A DNA stretch of 64,000 bases from Pararheinheimera marina (GCF_042654345.1 NZ_JBHSGB010000006.1:1-64000); one strand, 5' to 3'; shown: positions 8,208 through 17,638, counted from the first letter of the stretch. The notes: generated by a model from the sequence alone, not told the origin. Numbers and translations: made by a program.

Positions 8208-9571
8208 TAAGCTTTCTCCTTCTCCGCATGAGCAGCGATGATACCAGCGCTTTGCTCATCCAGAATGTGCAGGATTGAGTTTGATTTGCTCTGTAACAGA
8301 GAGTGAATAAACAGCAGAGGCAGAGCACAAACCAGACCTTGAACTGTAGTTACCAGTGCCATTGAAATCTGACCGGCCATGATTTTCGGGTCACCAGTAC
8401 CGTGCAGGGTAATTACCTGGAACGCACCGATCATACCGATAACTGTACCTAACAGACCCAGCAGAGGACCTACAGCAGCGATCAGTTTGATGATACCGAT
8501 ACCTTTTTCGATAGACGGAGTCTCACGCATGATAGCTTCGTCCAGTTTCAGTTCCAGGTTTTCCACGTCAACGTTTTTGTTGTCATGGTAAACTTTCAGG
8601 ATACGGCCCAAGGCGTTGTCAGCAGTTGGGTTGTTGACGTTTTTCAACTGAGCTTTGATTTTTGCACCAGCAGCAGTCAGAGATGCCCAACGAACAGCAC
8701 CAATTAACAGACCGATAATCAATAACACAGTGATTACATAACCCGGAGTACCACCTTGGTGGAACTGTTCTTCCAGAGTTGCTTCCTGAGTTTTCAAACG
8801 CAGTAAGTTGCCACCAGTTGGGTCAACAAACACTGGAGCTACTGTGCCAGCAGAGGCGTTTTTGAAGTTCAGCGCATCAGCAACAATGTAAGACTCAGGT
8901 TGTTTAACCAGAGGTTGCATTTCTTTGGTGTCTGCGTTGTATACCAGGTAACCGATGTCAGAAATCAGGTTGAATGCGCCTACACGAGTCACTTGAGCTG
9001 GAGCTGCGTTACCGTCCAAAGCAGTTACGCTGCCTTCGAACTTAGCAACTTTGGCAGATTCTGTCATTTCAGTCTGCAGAGCAATCCACAGTTCTTCCAG
9101 TTCAGAAATAGTTGGCAGTTCTTTCGCATCAGCCAGTTTCTTCAGCAGGTCTTCACGGCCTTTGAACTGAGCGCTGATGTTAGAAGTAGCGATACCACCA
9201 ATAGTTTCAGTGGCTGCACCACGAACGATACCGAACATTTCACCCAGAGTACCCTGAGCATTGACCAGCTCCTGCTCTTTGGCAGCCAGCTTGGTTTCGT
9301 TATCAGCAAAAGCTTTAGTCAGGTTACGGCCACGAGCTTCTTCTGCAGAGAATTCAGCTTTCGCTTTGTTCAGCAGCGCTTGCTTGTCAGCACGATCAGA
9401 CAGGAATTCCTGCTCACGTTGTTGATTGATACGGCCTTCAGCAGTACGGTCTTTTTTTACTTGTTCCAGCAGCTGGTCCAGTTTAGCGGTGTCAGCGGCG
9501 GCATTTAAGCACACACCAGCAGACAAGGTTACTGCAGCAGCAACGATTAAACCTTTAAACACTTTCTTCAT
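8207..9571 (-). CDS. ttpC: TtpC-like MotA/TolQ/ExbB protein with periplasmic extension
   Basis: 454-residue protein. It has a signal sequence (to about residue 27), a long charged, probably coiled-coil periplasmic part (about 28-260), a first membrane helix near 275-295 and a C-terminal MotA/TolQ/ExbB domain with GIIKLIAAVGPLLGLLGTVI. This architecture matches TtpC, described in Vibrio as needed for TonB2 function but not TonB1. It sits directly after the DUF3450 gene (6-base gap) and overlaps exbB. Confidence 0.9.
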   Translation of the reverse strand: MKKVFKGLIVAAAVTLSAGVCLNAAADTAKLDQLLEQVKKDRTAEGRINQQREQEFLSDRADKQALLNKAKAEFSAEEARGRNLTKAFADNETKLAAKEQELVNAQGTLGEMFGIVRGAATETIGGIATSNISAQFKGREDLLKKLADAKELPTISELEELWIALQTEMTESAKVAKFEGSVTALDGNAAPAQVTRVGAFNLISDIGYLVYNADTKEMQPLVKQPESYIVADALNFKNASAGTVAPVFVDPTGGNLLRLKTQEATLEEQFHQGGTPGYVITVLLIIGLLIGAVRWASLTAAGAKIKAQLKNVNNPTADNALGRILKVYHDNKNVDVENLELKLDEAIMRETPSIEKGIGIIKLIAAVGPLLGLLGTVIGMIGAFQVITLHGTGDPKIMAGQISMALVTTVQGLVCALPLLFIHSLLQSKSNSILHILDEQSAGIIAAHAEKEKA

Positions 9572-9577
9572 TTATTC

Positions 9578-10351
9578 TTACTCCGCTGCAATCACTGGAA
9601 GTTTTAACAGTTCTGGGGCAGCTTGTTTACCCGCTACACGAATTGCCTTTTTAGTGGAATCCAGGTACTCAGGACCTAACTCTTCCCACTGACCAGATGT
9701 TTTGTTCCACATCCAGGCGTGTTTTTCGTCCAGAGACATGGCTAACAGAGCAACACGGCCTACGTAAACGTAGTTTGCAGTGATTTCCTGACCACCTGCA
9801 TTCAGCTTATCAGTGTAAGTAACCAGAGCTGTGCCCAAATCTTTTTCGATTTGGTAGGCTTCCAATACCAAACGGTATTGCTCAGAAGTGTTCACAGAAG
9901 AGTTCGACATAACAGCACGCAGACGTTCAATGCGCTCTAAACGCTTGTGCAGGTCGATTGGCATATCTGCTTTGATGAAAGCTTCCAGTGTATCGATCAT
10001 ACGGTACATCAGTGGAACGATACCTTGCTTGGTACCTTCGATAGTACCAATTTGTTTGTCCAGAGAAGCTAAAGAAGCATCCTGATCAGCAACCAGACGG
10101 GCAACGTGGTCGTTGTATACTTTCAGGTTTTCAGTTTGTTCAACTAATTGACGGTACTCGGCCAGTAACTCCTGGCTTTGGTCAAAAATGTTGTTGATTT
10201 TTTCTTGAGACTGAACTGCAGCACGGATGTTTTGCTGACCGGCTTTGTGCAATTCCACCAGTGGATCTGCGGCGACTGAAGTGCTGGCCATTGCAAATGC
10301 TCCGAACAGAGCAGAGGCAACCAGACTCTTACGAATGTTATTGTTAGACAT
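9578..10351 (-). CDS. DUF3450 periplasmic protein, first gene of TonB2 operon
   Basis: 257-residue secreted protein with a signal peptide ending at STSVAADP. The mature part is rich in helix (LLAEYRQLVEQTENLKVYN) and ends in the conserved MSLDEKHAWMWNKTSGQWEEL region, which identifies DUF3450. The family is found upstream of ttpC in TonB2-type clusters; its molecular role is unknown. The frame is open far upstream by chance. The ATG at 10351 was chosen because it gives the signal peptide and has GGGA 5 bases before it. Confidence 0.88.
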   Translation of the reverse strand: MSNNNIRKSLVASALFGAFAMASTSVAADPLVELHKAGQQNIRAAVQSQEKINNIFDQSQELLAEYRQLVEQTENLKVYNDHVARLVADQDASLASLDKQIGTIEGTKQGIVPLMYRMIDTLEAFIKADMPIDLHKRLERIERLRAVMSNSSVNTSEQYRLVLEAYQIEKDLGTALVTYTDKLNAGGQEITANYVYVGRVALLAMSLDEKHAWMWNKTSGQWEELGPEYLDSTKKAIRVAGKQAAPELLKLPVIAAE

Positions 10352-10395
10352 AGTTCCCAACCAATAATTGCTGATTAACGTAACCTGTTTTAGGA

Positions 10396-10423
10396 AGGTC
10401 ATTTTTGTTACAAAATATGACCT
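10396..10423. promoter_or_regulatory. 28-bp imperfect palindrome in the TonB operon leader
   Basis: AGGTCAT (10396-10402) and ATGACCT (10417-10423) form perfect arms. The interior TTTTTGTTACAAAA is also nearly symmetric. It lies just downstream of the predicted transcription start (about +16 to +43), a position suited to repression. No known regulator is assigned, and it does not match a Fur box. Confidence 0.5.
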
Positions 10424-10445
10424 GGTTAAAGGGTAAACCGCCCGC

Positions 10446-10474
10446 ATCATTGCAGCAAAACCGCGGATTGTCAA
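10446..10474 (-). promoter_or_regulatory. Predicted sigma-70 promoter of the TonB2 operon
   Basis: Minus-strand TTGACA (10474-10469), a 17-base spacer and AATGAT (10451-10446, four of six matches) lie 95 bases before the DUF3450 start codon. The -35 box is perfect and the spacing ideal, while the -10 is weak, so activation or repression is likely. Confidence 0.6.
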
Positions 10475-10501
10475 TATAACCAAGGCAATCCACGATGACA
10501 G

Positions 10502-10517
10502 TTTTGTTGCAACAAAA
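10502..10517. promoter_or_regulatory. Perfect 16-bp palindrome upstream of the TonB promoter
   Basis: TTTTGTTGCAACAAAA is a perfect 16-base palindrome about 65-80 bases upstream of the predicted TonB operon start and 75 bases after the fba stop codon. TTGCAA recurs at 10555. It is a candidate binding site for a dimeric regulator; none is assigned. Confidence 0.5.
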
Positions 10518-10591
10518 AGGCTATTTGACCCTTTGTTCGGACTTGGCAAAATGTTGCAATTATTCCATTAACTGCATACTAACCATTTTGC

Positions 10592-11656
10592 TTATTTTAT
10601 GTTCTGAGTCAGTTGACCAGACTCATACATAGTGACCATCTTTTCCAGTGAAATGGCTTTAATTTTTGACGCGTGACCGGCAGTACCAAACGCCTGATAA
10701 CGGTCTTTACAAATATCAGCCATCGCTTTGACTGATTCCTGCAAATATTTACGGGGATCAAACTCCGCCGGGTGTTGCGCCATAAAACGACGAATGGCAC
10801 CGGTAGATGCTAAACGTAAGTCCGTATCAATATTGATTTTACGAACCCCATGTTTAATCCCTTCCTGTATTTGTTCGACCGGCACGCCATAAGTTTCCGG
10901 GATAGCGCCACCGTACTCATTGATAATGGCCAGCCAGTCCTGCGGGACTGACGAGGAGCCATGCATCACCAAATGCGTGTTTGGAATACGCGCGTGAATT
11001 TCTTTAATCCGGTCAATCGCCAGAATATCTCCTGTAGGCGGTCGACTGAACTTGTAAGCACCGTGTGATGTACCGCAGGCAATAGCCAGCGCATCAACAC
11101 CGGTCGCTTTGACAAACTGAGCAGCTTCTTCCGGATCGGTCAGCATCTGGTCGTGACTCAATACACAGTCAGCGCCAATGCCGTCTTCTTCACCGGCAGC
11201 TCCAGTCTCCAACGAACCTAAACAACCTAATTCGCCTTCTACGGATACACCACAAGCATGCGCCATTTCCACAACTCGACGGGTTACATCTACGTTGTAA
11301 GCGTAATCAGCGGGTGTTTTCCCATCATCACGCAAAGAACCATCCATCATCACCGATGAAAAGCCCAATTGCATGGCGCGTTGGCACACTGCCGGGGAAG
11401 TACCATGGTCCTGGTGCATCACCACCGGAATATGTGGAAACTCTTCCACCGCCGCCAGGATCAGGTGACGTAAAAACGGCGCACCTGCATATTTGCGGGC
11501 ACCGGCTGACGCCTGCACAATCACCGGGCTGTCCGTCGCATCAGCCGCCAGCATAATGGCACGCATCTGCTCCAGGTTGTTCACGTTAAAAGCTGGTACT
11601 GCGTAACCGAATTCGGCTGCATGGTCCAGCATTTGACGCATAGAGATCAGAGCCAT
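10592..11656 (-). CDS. fba: Class II fructose-bisphosphate aldolase
   Basis: 354-residue zinc-dependent aldolase. The zinc-ligand motif HQDHG, the block FSSVMMDGSL, the catalytic-loop region VEGELGCLGSLETG, AIACGTSHGAYKF and the phosphate-binding KINIDTDLRLA are all present. It cleaves fructose 1,6-bisphosphate to dihydroxyacetone phosphate and glyceraldehyde 3-phosphate in glycolysis and gluconeogenesis. The sequence style is class IIB (CbbA-like) rather than E. coli FbaA, although it sits in the same place, after pgk in a tkt-epd-pgk-fba order. About 100 bases separate it from pgk. Confidence 0.97.
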   Translation of the reverse strand: MALISMRQMLDHAAEFGYAVPAFNVNNLEQMRAIMLAADATDSPVIVQASAGARKYAGAPFLRHLILAAVEEFPHIPVVMHQDHGTSPAVCQRAMQLGFSSVMMDGSLRDDGKTPADYAYNVDVTRRVVEMAHACGVSVEGELGCLGSLETGAAGEEDGIGADCVLSHDQMLTDPEEAAQFVKATGVDALAIACGTSHGAYKFSRPPTGDILAIDRIKEIHARIPNTHLVMHGSSSVPQDWLAIINEYGGAIPETYGVPVEQIQEGIKHGVRKINIDTDLRLASTGAIRRFMAQHPAEFDPRKYLQESVKAMADICKDRYQAFGTAGHASKIKAISLEKMVTMYESGQLTQNIK

Positions 11657-11759
11657 AAGTCCTCTCTTATTTTGTAGGGTAAGGGTTAAGGTATGGCAGA
11701 GTCCGGCGTCATCTTCAGATGATCAAGTTATACCCGGACTGTACTGCCGATAATGTTAA

Positions 11760-12938
11760 TTATTGTTTTGCTCGTTGTTCCAGAATCTCCACTGCTGGTA
11801 GTGTCTTCCCTTCGAGGAATTCAAGGAAGGCCCCACCACCTGTTGAGATATATGAAATTTTTTCAGCTACTGCATATTTGTCGATCGCAGCCAGAGTGTC
11901 ACCGCCACCGGCAATAGAAAACGCCTCGCTTTGTGCGATGGCATCAGACAAGGCTTTGGTGCCGGCTTCAAAGCTGGCAAACTCGAACACGCCGACCGGA
12001 CCATTCCATACAATGGTGCCGGCATTTTTTAAGATGTCGACCAGCGCTTTGCTGCTGTCAGGCCCGATATCAAATACCATATCATCAGACTCAATGGCTG
12101 ACACGGCTTTGGTTGTCGCTGGCGTATCTTCAGCAAAGGCTTTGCCTGTCACAACGTCGGTAGGCACCGGAATAAAACCACCACGGGCTTCGGCTTGGGC
12201 CATCAGGCGCTTCGCTTCGGGGATTAAATCCGCTTCGACTAAGGACTTGCCGACGTTGTAGCCCTGGGCAGCGATAAAAGTATTGGCAATGCCACCACCC
12301 ACAATCAGTTGGTCCACAATACCTGACAGAGAGTCCAATACGGTCAATTTGGTCGACACTTTTGAGCCACCCACAATAGCGACCAATGGGCGTTTCGGGT
12401 TCTTCAGCGCCGCCGCCAAGGCATCCAGCTCAGCAGCCAGTAACGGGCCAGCGCAAGCCACAGGCGCAAACTGAGCCACACCATGAGTGGTGGCCTGTGC
12501 ACGGTGAGCAGTGCCAAAAGCATCCATCACAAAGACGTCACATAAAGCGGCCAACTGCTTTGACAGCGTTTCGTCATTTTTGCCTTCACCTTTGTTGAAG
12601 CGTACGTTTTCAAACACCACTACTTCACCGGCTTGCACTTCAACACCGTTCAGATAGTCTTTGACCAGGCGCACAGGCACAGTCAGCGCCTGATTCAGAT
12701 AATCCACCACAGGAGCCATGGAAAACTCCTCCGCATATACGCCCTCCTCCGGACGGCCCAAATGCGAACACACCATCACTTTTGCGCCTTTCTGCAAGGC
12801 CAGTTCAATACTTGGGATGGCGGCTTTCAGACGTGCATCTGAGCTGACTTTGCCGTTTTTGATCGGCACATTCAGATCTTCGCGGATCAGGACACGTTTC
12901 CCCTGCAAATCCAGATCAGCCATTTTAATTACGGACAT
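11760..12938 (-). CDS. pgk: Phosphoglycerate kinase
   Basis: 392-residue cytosolic kinase interconverting 1,3-bisphosphoglycerate and 3-phosphoglycerate with ADP/ATP. RVLIREDLNVPI with the substrate aspartate/asparagine, HLGRPEEG, the hinge region VAIVGGSKVSTKL, and GPVGVFEF and GGGDTLAA near the C terminus are visible. It lies 32 bases after epd and is probably cotranscribed with it. Confidence 0.98.
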   Translation of the reverse strand: MSVIKMADLDLQGKRVLIREDLNVPIKNGKVSSDARLKAAIPSIELALQKGAKVMVCSHLGRPEEGVYAEEFSMAPVVDYLNQALTVPVRLVKDYLNGVEVQAGEVVVFENVRFNKGEGKNDETLSKQLAALCDVFVMDAFGTAHRAQATTHGVAQFAPVACAGPLLAAELDALAAALKNPKRPLVAIVGGSKVSTKLTVLDSLSGIVDQLIVGGGIANTFIAAQGYNVGKSLVEADLIPEAKRLMAQAEARGGFIPVPTDVVTGKAFAEDTPATTKAVSAIESDDMVFDIGPDSSKALVDILKNAGTIVWNGPVGVFEFASFEAGTKALSDAIAQSEAFSIAGGGDTLAAIDKYAVAEKISYISTGGGAFLEFLEGKTLPAVEILEQRAKQ

Positions 12939-12970
12939 ACACTAACTCCTGTGATTTGAACTTTGTGGTT

Positions 12971-13987
12971 TTAACTATTCATCATGGCTCTGGCGGTGTC
13001 GATCATCCGGTTGGCAAAACCCCATTCGTTATCACACCACACCAGACATTTGACTAATTTCTTGTGACTGACCCGGGTTTGCGAGCCATCGACGATGCAC
13101 GAATGAGGGTCGTGGTTAAAATCGACCGACACTAAAGGTTCTTCGGTGTAATCCAGAATACCCCGTAAGCCACCTTCGCTGGCTTGCTGCAGTACCTGGT
13201 TCACTTGCTGAATATCCACATCCTTATGCAACGTCACACTTAAATCCATCGCGGTCACGTTGACGGTGGGTACCCTGACCGCTATTGCTTCAAAGCGCCC
13301 GGCCAGATGCGGCAGAATACGCTCAATACCTCGGGCAAGCTTAGTATCAACCGGAATTATCGACTGGCTGGCGGCGCGGGTCCGGCGCAAATCGCTGTGA
13401 TAGGCGTCTATCACCTGTTGGTCGTGCATTGACGCATGAATAGTGGTGATGGTGCCGCTTTCTACACCAAAGGCGTCATCCAACACCTGCAGCACAGGGA
13501 CAATGCAGTTTGTGGTGCAGCTGCCGGCAGAAACAACCGTCATGCTGTCGGTTAACAACTGCTGGTTAATACCAAAAATAACGGTAGCGTCTATATCAGT
13601 ATCGGCAGTAGCAGGGTTAGAGAACAGCACCTTTTTTGCACCTGCAGCCAGATGCAATAAGGCGTCTTCCCGGGTATGGAATACACCTGTGCATTCCAAC
13701 ACCACGTCAATTGCCAACTCTGCCCAAGGCAGTTGGGCAGGATCAGCCTGACTAAAGAGTTGAATGCTGTTGCCATCAACCTTCAGTCGGGAGCCATCCA
13801 ACTCAACCTGATGTGCAAAGCGGCCATGTGAGGTGTCGTATTTTAATAAATGCGCAATGCCGTTGGCATCGGCCAATTCATTGATTGCGACGACCTGAAC
13901 CTGCTGCTGTTGACCACTTTCATACAAGGCCCGCAGAATATTACGGCCAATGCGGCCAAACCCATTAATAGCAACCCGAATTGTCAT
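12971..13987 (-). CDS. epd: D-erythrose-4-phosphate dehydrogenase
   Basis: 338-residue GAPDH-family enzyme. The NAD-binding motif INGFGRIGR is N-terminal, the nucleophile is Cys157 in SAGSCTTNC, and the C-terminal CLVWCDNEWGFANRM is typical. It follows E. coli Epd closely, including INELAD, HLLKYDTSHGRF and SLRRTRAASQSIIP-like blocks, and it lies between tkt and pgk as in E. coli. Its known role is oxidation of erythrose 4-phosphate for pyridoxal phosphate synthesis. No separate gapA is in the window, so some GAPDH activity cannot be excluded. The start was set at MTIRVAING. Confidence 0.92.
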   Translation of the reverse strand: MTIRVAINGFGRIGRNILRALYESGQQQQVQVVAINELADANGIAHLLKYDTSHGRFAHQVELDGSRLKVDGNSIQLFSQADPAQLPWAELAIDVVLECTGVFHTREDALLHLAAGAKKVLFSNPATADTDIDATVIFGINQQLLTDSMTVVSAGSCTTNCIVPVLQVLDDAFGVESGTITTIHASMHDQQVIDAYHSDLRRTRAASQSIIPVDTKLARGIERILPHLAGRFEAIAVRVPTVNVTAMDLSVTLHKDVDIQQVNQVLQQASEGGLRGILDYTEEPLVSVDFNHDPHSCIVDGSQTRVSHKKLVKCLVWCDNEWGFANRMIDTARAMMNS

Positions 13988-14017
13988 GCTGGTAAAACCG
14001 GCTCCTTCAATAAACAA

Positions 14018-14037
14018 AAGGGGCACGCATGCCCCTT
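14018..14037 (-). terminator. Hairpin between tkt and epd
   Basis: AAGGGGCA and TGCCCCTT form a perfect 8-bp stem with a 4-base loop, followed on the minus strand by a T-rich run (TTTTGTTTATT). It begins just after the tkt stop codon. It may end tkt transcription or only reduce read-through into epd-pgk-fba. Confidence 0.7.
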
Positions 14038-14047
14038 ACACCAGCCG

Positions 14048-16045
14048 TCAGGCCAGAAGTTCTTCAGCGGCAGCCACAACAGCTGCTGTGGTTATACCGA
14101 AGTAGTCAAACAGCTGTTCAGCCGGCGCCGATTCGCCAAAACTGTCCATACCGATGATTTTACCGGTCAGACCGACATATTTGTACCAGCTGTCTTTAAT
14201 ACCTGCTTCGACGGCAACACGTTTGGTTACTGCAGCAGGCAACACGGCTTCACGGTAGGCAGCGTCCTGTGCTTCAAACACGTCCGTCGATGGCATAGAG
14301 ACCACACGCACCTGGTAACCTTTGGCCGCCAGTTGTTTTTGCGCCTGCACAGCCAGTTCCACTTCTGAACCTGTGGCAATCAGCACCAGCTCAGGTGATT
14401 TTTCTGAATCCACCAGCACGTAACCACCTTTGCGTACCGCAGCCAGTTGCGCCGCAGTGCGAGGTTGCTGAACCAGATTCTGACGGGTGAAAATCAAAGT
14501 GCTTGGCCCTTCAGTACGTTCAATCGCCGCCTGCCAGGCCACGGCAGACTCCACCGCGTCACAAGGACGCCAGTTCATCAGATTTGGCGTCACACGTAAG
14601 GCAGCCAACTGTTCCACAGGTTGGTGAGTCGGGCCGTCTTCGCCCAGACCAATGGAGTCGTGGGTATAAACAAAAATCACCCGCTGTTTCATCAGCGCAG
14701 CCATCCGCACCGCGTTGCGGGCGTATTCCATAAACATCAGAAAGGTGGCACCGTACGGGATAAAACCGCCGTGCAGCGCAATACCGTTCATAATGGCCGA
14801 CATACCAAATTCACGCACACCGTAGAATACATAGTTACCGCTGGCGTCTTCTTTGGTTAACCCTTTCGAGCCGGACCAAATGGTCAGGTTAGAACCAGCC
14901 AGGTCAGCAGAACCCCCCATAAATTCAGGCAATAAAGGACCAAAGGCATTCAATGCATTTTGCGACGCTTTACGGCTGGCGATGGTCTGTGGGTTTGCCT
15001 GCAGCTGTTCAATATAGGCCTGAGATTTTTCAGCCCAGTCGGCCGGTAATTCACCACAACTGCGGCGTTTCAGTTCAGCAGCCAGTTCAGGGTACGCTTC
15101 GGCATAAGCCGCAAATTTGGCGTTCCAGCTTTGCTGCGCTGCCGCGCCTTTGGTTTTGCCATCCCACTGTGCATAGATGTCAGCCGGGATTTCAAAAGGT
15201 GCGTATGGCCATTGTAAAAACTCACGTGATGCCGCAATTTCAGCATCACCTAATGGAGCGCCATGGCAGTCGTGCGAGCCAGATTTATTCGGTGAGCCGT
15301 AACCGATGACGGTTTTACAGCAAATCAGCGTTGGTTTGTCAGTGACCTGACGGGCTTGTTCAATAGCAGCAGCAACAGCATCGGCATTGTGGCCATCCAC
15401 TGCCGGGATCACGTGCCAGCCATAGGCTTCAAAACGTGCAGGCGTATTGTCGGTAAACCAGCCTTCAACATGGCCGTCGATGGAAATACCGTTGTCATCC
15501 CAGAAAGCGATCAGTTTGCCAAGGCCCAACGTGCCGGCCAATGAACAGGCTTCATGCGACACGCCTTCCATCAGGCAGCCGTCGCCTAAAAAGGCATAGG
15601 TATAATGGTCAACAATGGCATGACCGTCACGGTTAAACTGAGCGGCCAGTGCTTTTTCTGCAATCGCCATACCCACAGCGTTAGTAATCCCCTGGCCCAA
15701 TGGGCCTGTGGTGGTTTCAACACCAGGCGCATAACCATACTCAGGATGGCCAGGTGTTTTAGAATGCAGTTGACGGAATTGCTTTAAGTCATCAATTGAC
15801 AGCTCGTAACCTGATAAATGCAGCAGAGAATACAGCAACATCGAGCCATGACCATTCGACAACACGAAACGGTCACGGTTTGGCCAGCTAGGGTCTTGCG
15901 GGTTGTGTACCAGATAATCACGCCATAACACTTCGGCAATGTCGGCCATGCCCATAGGGGCGCCCGGGTGACCTGATTTCGCTTTTTGTACTGCGTCCAT
16001 ACTCAAAGCACGAATGGCATTGGTCAGTTGTTTGCGAGACGGCAT
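14048..16045 (-). CDS. tkt: Transketolase
   Basis: 665-residue thiamine-diphosphate enzyme of the pentose phosphate pathway. It begins PSRKQLTNAIRALSMDAVQ. HPGAPMGMADIAEVLW, SNGHGSMLLYSLLHL, the ThDP motif FLGDGCLMEGVSHEA and the DSIGLGEDGPTHQPVEQ block in the middle domain are all present. Length is normal. The start has AGGAG 5 bases upstream; the frame is open a further 19 codons without a better site. It is the first gene of the tkt-epd-pgk-fba block, divergent from metK. Confidence 0.97.
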   Translation of the reverse strand: MPSRKQLTNAIRALSMDAVQKAKSGHPGAPMGMADIAEVLWRDYLVHNPQDPSWPNRDRFVLSNGHGSMLLYSLLHLSGYELSIDDLKQFRQLHSKTPGHPEYGYAPGVETTTGPLGQGITNAVGMAIAEKALAAQFNRDGHAIVDHYTYAFLGDGCLMEGVSHEACSLAGTLGLGKLIAFWDDNGISIDGHVEGWFTDNTPARFEAYGWHVIPAVDGHNADAVAAAIEQARQVTDKPTLICCKTVIGYGSPNKSGSHDCHGAPLGDAEIAASREFLQWPYAPFEIPADIYAQWDGKTKGAAAQQSWNAKFAAYAEAYPELAAELKRRSCGELPADWAEKSQAYIEQLQANPQTIASRKASQNALNAFGPLLPEFMGGSADLAGSNLTIWSGSKGLTKEDASGNYVFYGVREFGMSAIMNGIALHGGFIPYGATFLMFMEYARNAVRMAALMKQRVIFVYTHDSIGLGEDGPTHQPVEQLAALRVTPNLMNWRPCDAVESAVAWQAAIERTEGPSTLIFTRQNLVQQPRTAAQLAAVRKGGYVLVDSEKSPELVLIATGSEVELAVQAQKQLAAKGYQVRVVSMPSTDVFEAQDAAYREAVLPAAVTKRVAVEAGIKDSWYKYVGLTGKIIGMDSFGESAPAEQLFDYFGITTAAVVAAAEELLA

Positions 16046-16303
16046 CTTCTCTCCTGCTATCTTATTTGTGTTCACTTTGATCCAAGGGGGGCTGAAATTC
16101 ATATATACAAAACTAGTACTGCTCTTTTAAAGCGATCTTGAGTGTGCACTGGCAGTTTGATGGGTTCATTTCTGTTTTTTTATATGACTTCTGTTTTTTT
16201 ACATGGAAGCCCAAAGCTGGCGGTATTTTCACAGAGCCACACCCAAAGCGCAAATATAAATCCCTTTGCTGCTGGAGTTTTCCGGAGCTATGGCGATATA
16301 AAG

Positions 16304-16327
16304 AGACATTTAGCATGAAAGACGTCC
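16304..16327. promoter_or_regulatory. Possible MetJ operator upstream of metK
   Basis: The MetJ box is AGACGTCT in tandem 8-base units. AGACATTT (16304-16311, six of eight) and AGACGTCC (16320-16327, seven of eight) sit in exact 8-base register, with a poorly matching unit between them. They lie about 100 bases before metK and next to an AT-rich GATATAAA that could be a -10 box. The rest of the 384-base region between tkt and metK (16046-16429) shows no gene; it must carry both divergent promoters. Confidence 0.45.
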
Positions 16328-16429
16328 GGGCGGCAAAAAAAACTAGAATTCAGCGTTCGCTTTCTCTAGAATACCGGCCCCAAAATACAGCGCCCTGGCG
16401 CATTAACAACCAACATGTGGAAAACGTAA

Positions 16430-17581
16430 ATGGCACAACACATTTTTACCTCTGAATCTGTTTCTGAAGGACATCCGGATAAAATTGCCGATCAAATTTC
16501 TGACGCGGTATTGGATGCCATTCTGGAACAAGATCCGAAAGCCCGTGTTGCCTGCGAATCTTTCGTCAAGACAGGCATGGTGTTAGTGGGTGGTGAAATC
16601 ACCACGTCCGCCTGGGTTGATATTGAAGAGCTGACCCGCAGCACTATTCGTGACATTGGTTATGTTCACTCAGATATGGGCTTTGACGCCAATTCATGCG
16701 CCGTATTAAGCGCTATCGGCAAACAGTCTCCTGACATCAACCAGGGTGTGGATAAAAAAGATCCACGTGAGCAAGGTGCTGGTGACCAAGGCCTGATGTT
16801 CGGCTACGCCAGTAACGAGACCGACGTGTTAATGCCGGCTCCTATTACCTATTCTCACCGTCTGGTGCAACAACAGGCAAAAGTGCGTAAAGATGGCACC
16901 CTGCCCTGGTTACGCCCGGACGCGAAATCTCAGCTGAGCTTTGTCTACGAAGATGGCAAGCCAGTCGGTATTGATGCGGTGGTCCTGTCCACTCAGCACT
17001 GCGACACCATTTCGACAGCCGACCTGCGTGAAGCCGTGATGGAACATATCATCAAGCCAGTTCTGCCAACAGAATGGCTGACCAGCAACACCAAATTCTT
17101 TATTAACCCGACAGGCCGTTTTGTGATTGGTGGCCCTATGGGCGACTGCGGTTTGACCGGTCGTAAAATCATCGTTGACAGCTATGGTGGTATGGCGCGT
17201 CATGGTGGCGGTGCCTTCTCTGGTAAAGATCCGTCAAAAGTTGACCGCTCAGCAGCCTACGCAGCCCGTTATGTAGCGAAAAACATCGTGGCCGCAGGTT
17301 TAGCTGACCGCTGTGAAATTCAGGTGTCTTATGCCATTGGTGTAGCTGATCCAACCTCAATCAGCGTTGAAACTTTCGGCACCAGCAAACTGAGCGAAGA
17401 GCAGCTGATTGCACTGGTTCGCCGTCATTTTGACCTGCGCCCTTATGGCCTGATTGAAATGCTGGACCTGGAACGCCCAATCTACAAAGGTACGGCGGCC
17501 TACGGTCATTTTGGCCGTAATGAGTTCCCGTGGGAACAAACTAATAAGGCCGACGCATTGCGTGCGGATGCCGGTCTGTAA
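16430..17581 (+). CDS. metK: S-adenosylmethionine synthetase
   Basis: 383-residue cytosolic enzyme making SAM from methionine and ATP. FTSESVSEGHPDKIADQISD with the active-site His/Asp, GAGDQGLMFGYA, the GGPMGDCGLTGRKI block and GGGAFSGKDPSKVDRSAAY are present. It starts with ATG, preceded by GGAAAACGTAA as weak ribosome site. It is monocistronic, with a strong terminator 20 bases after its stop. Confidence 0.98.
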   Translation: MAQHIFTSESVSEGHPDKIADQISDAVLDAILEQDPKARVACESFVKTGMVLVGGEITTSAWVDIEELTRSTIRDIGYVHSDMGFDANSCAVLSAIGKQSPDINQGVDKKDPREQGAGDQGLMFGYASNETDVLMPAPITYSHRLVQQQAKVRKDGTLPWLRPDAKSQLSFVYEDGKPVGIDAVVLSTQHCDTISTADLREAVMEHIIKPVLPTEWLTSNTKFFINPTGRFVIGGPMGDCGLTGRKIIVDSYGGMARHGGGAFSGKDPSKVDRSAAYAARYVAKNIVAAGLADRCEIQVSYAIGVADPTSISVETFGTSKLSEEQLIALVRRHFDLRPYGLIEMLDLERPIYKGTAAYGHFGRNEFPWEQTNKADALRADAGL

Positions 17582-17600
17582 TAGCACCACCATCAATCTA

Positions 17601-17626
17601 AAAGGGAGCTTCTGCTCCCTTTTTTT
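17601..17626 (+). terminator. Intrinsic terminator of metK
   Basis: AAGGGAGC and GCTCCCTT pair around a TTCT tetraloop and are followed by seven T. Confidence 0.93.
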
Positions 17627-17638
17627 ATCTGCGGCGCC

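Noticed and set aside
8900..9508. 202-codon frame on the plus strand inside ttpC
   Set aside because: It is the antisense shadow of a conserved gene; it is rich in Phe and Ser from reverse-complemented Lys/Glu/Ala codons and has no known motif.
10390..10430. Fur box before the TonB operon
   Set aside because: The palindrome core TTTTTGTTACAAAA does not match the Fur consensus GATAATGATAATCATTATC in either phase.
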